A stretch of 15,362 bases of DNA. Origin: Porphyrobacter sp. UBA7686 (lineage in GTDB: Bacteria; Pseudomonadota; Alphaproteobacteria; Sphingomonadales; Sphingomonadaceae). Below are positions 15,177 to 15,362 of this stretch, piece after piece. The stretch is from the NCBI GenBank assembly GCA_002482865.1, contig DLGU01000078.1, positions 6,611-21,972 on the forward strand. Direction: 5' to 3'. Numbering within the stretch: position 1 is the stretch's first letter; each line of letters starts with the position of its first letter. The notes below the pieces were generated by a model that had not been told where the DNA came from, made no database searches, and saw only the letters and a list, made by a program, of their open reading frames with translations. Made by a program: the position numbers and the translations under genes.

Positions 15177-15231
15177 AGTGCGCGGCATCTTTTCCTTTGG
15201 CCCAAGATTCAGCCCGGAGCCCCGCATTCCC

Positions 15232-15362
15232 ATGTCTCTTCCCCCGATCAAGCGCGTCCTCCTGAAACTGTCAGGCGAAGTGCTGATGGGCAGCCAACAG
15301 TTCGGGATCGACCCGGCCTTCGTCGCTGAACTGGCGGCAGAGGTGAAGGCGGCCAAGGAAAC
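15232..15362 (+). CDS. pyrH: Uridylate (UMP) kinase, N-terminal part (3' end outside window)
   Basis: PyrH phosphorylates UMP to UDP, an essential step of pyrimidine nucleotide supply. Only the first 43 codons are present: [20 protein letters not shown] followed by [20 protein letters not shown]. The [10 protein letters not shown] segment is the nucleotide-binding start of the amino-acid-kinase fold in bacterial PyrH. The ATG at 15232 fits the family start, with GGAG about 12 nt upstream, a rather long spacing. It follows the esterase gene by 94 nt; frr normally comes next outside the window. Confidence 0.93.
   Translation, partial: MSLPPIKRVLLKLSGEVLMGSQQFGIDPAFVAELAAEVKAAKE

Overview
This window looks like ordinary chromosomal DNA of an alphaproteobacterium, most likely order Sphingomonadales (Erythrobacteraceae-like). 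The support is a uniformly high GC content, genes packed on both strands, the gene content (lon, hupB, psd-pssA, rpsB-tsf, pyrH) and two LexA-type sites of the alphaproteobacterial form GTTC-N7-GTTC. The genus call is inference. Both ends cut through genes: the 3' part of lon at the left and the first 43 codons of pyrH at the right. No stretch longer than 300 bases lacks a gene.

Layout. Positions 1-1710 hold the end of lon, its probable terminator, hupB (HU) and a strong two-way terminator. Positions 1718-3437 (minus strand) hold rlmB followed 25 nt later by an unrecognised lipoprotein gene. Positions 3438-3880 hold tRNA-Tyr(GUA), a 14/16 match to the chromosome-partitioning site parS, and what may be a scrap of an insertion sequence. 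Positions 3881-7853 (minus) hold dabB-dabA, a two-gene energy-coupled inorganic-carbon uptake system. It diverges from a LysR-type regulator gene (7984-8898, plus), and the spacer carries a textbook LysR operator next to a dabB promoter candidate. Positions 8911-11744 (plus) hold a long FabH-like ketoacyl synthase and the overlapping phospholipid genes psd and pssA. A small minus-strand membrane protein gene (11680-11937) overlaps the end of pssA and has a promoter candidate covered by two tandem SOS boxes. Positions 12022-14146 hold the rpsB leader, rpsB, a hairpin-rich spacer, tsf and a strong terminator. A lipoprotein esterase gene follows, placed between tsf and pyrH.

How the genes work together. 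DabB and DabA would form one membrane complex that hydrates CO2 to bicarbonate in the cytoplasm, driven by an ion gradient, with the neighbouring LysR protein as the likely regulator. No RuBisCO or carboxysome gene is visible here, so the bicarbonate may feed anaplerotic or biosynthetic carboxylases. Psd and PssA carry out consecutive steps of phosphatidylethanolamine synthesis, and the FabH-like enzyme upstream fits a lipid theme. S2, EF-Ts and UMP kinase are the classic growth-linked cluster. The observations most worth following up are the SOS-controlled small membrane protein, the parS candidate and the dab operon with its operator.
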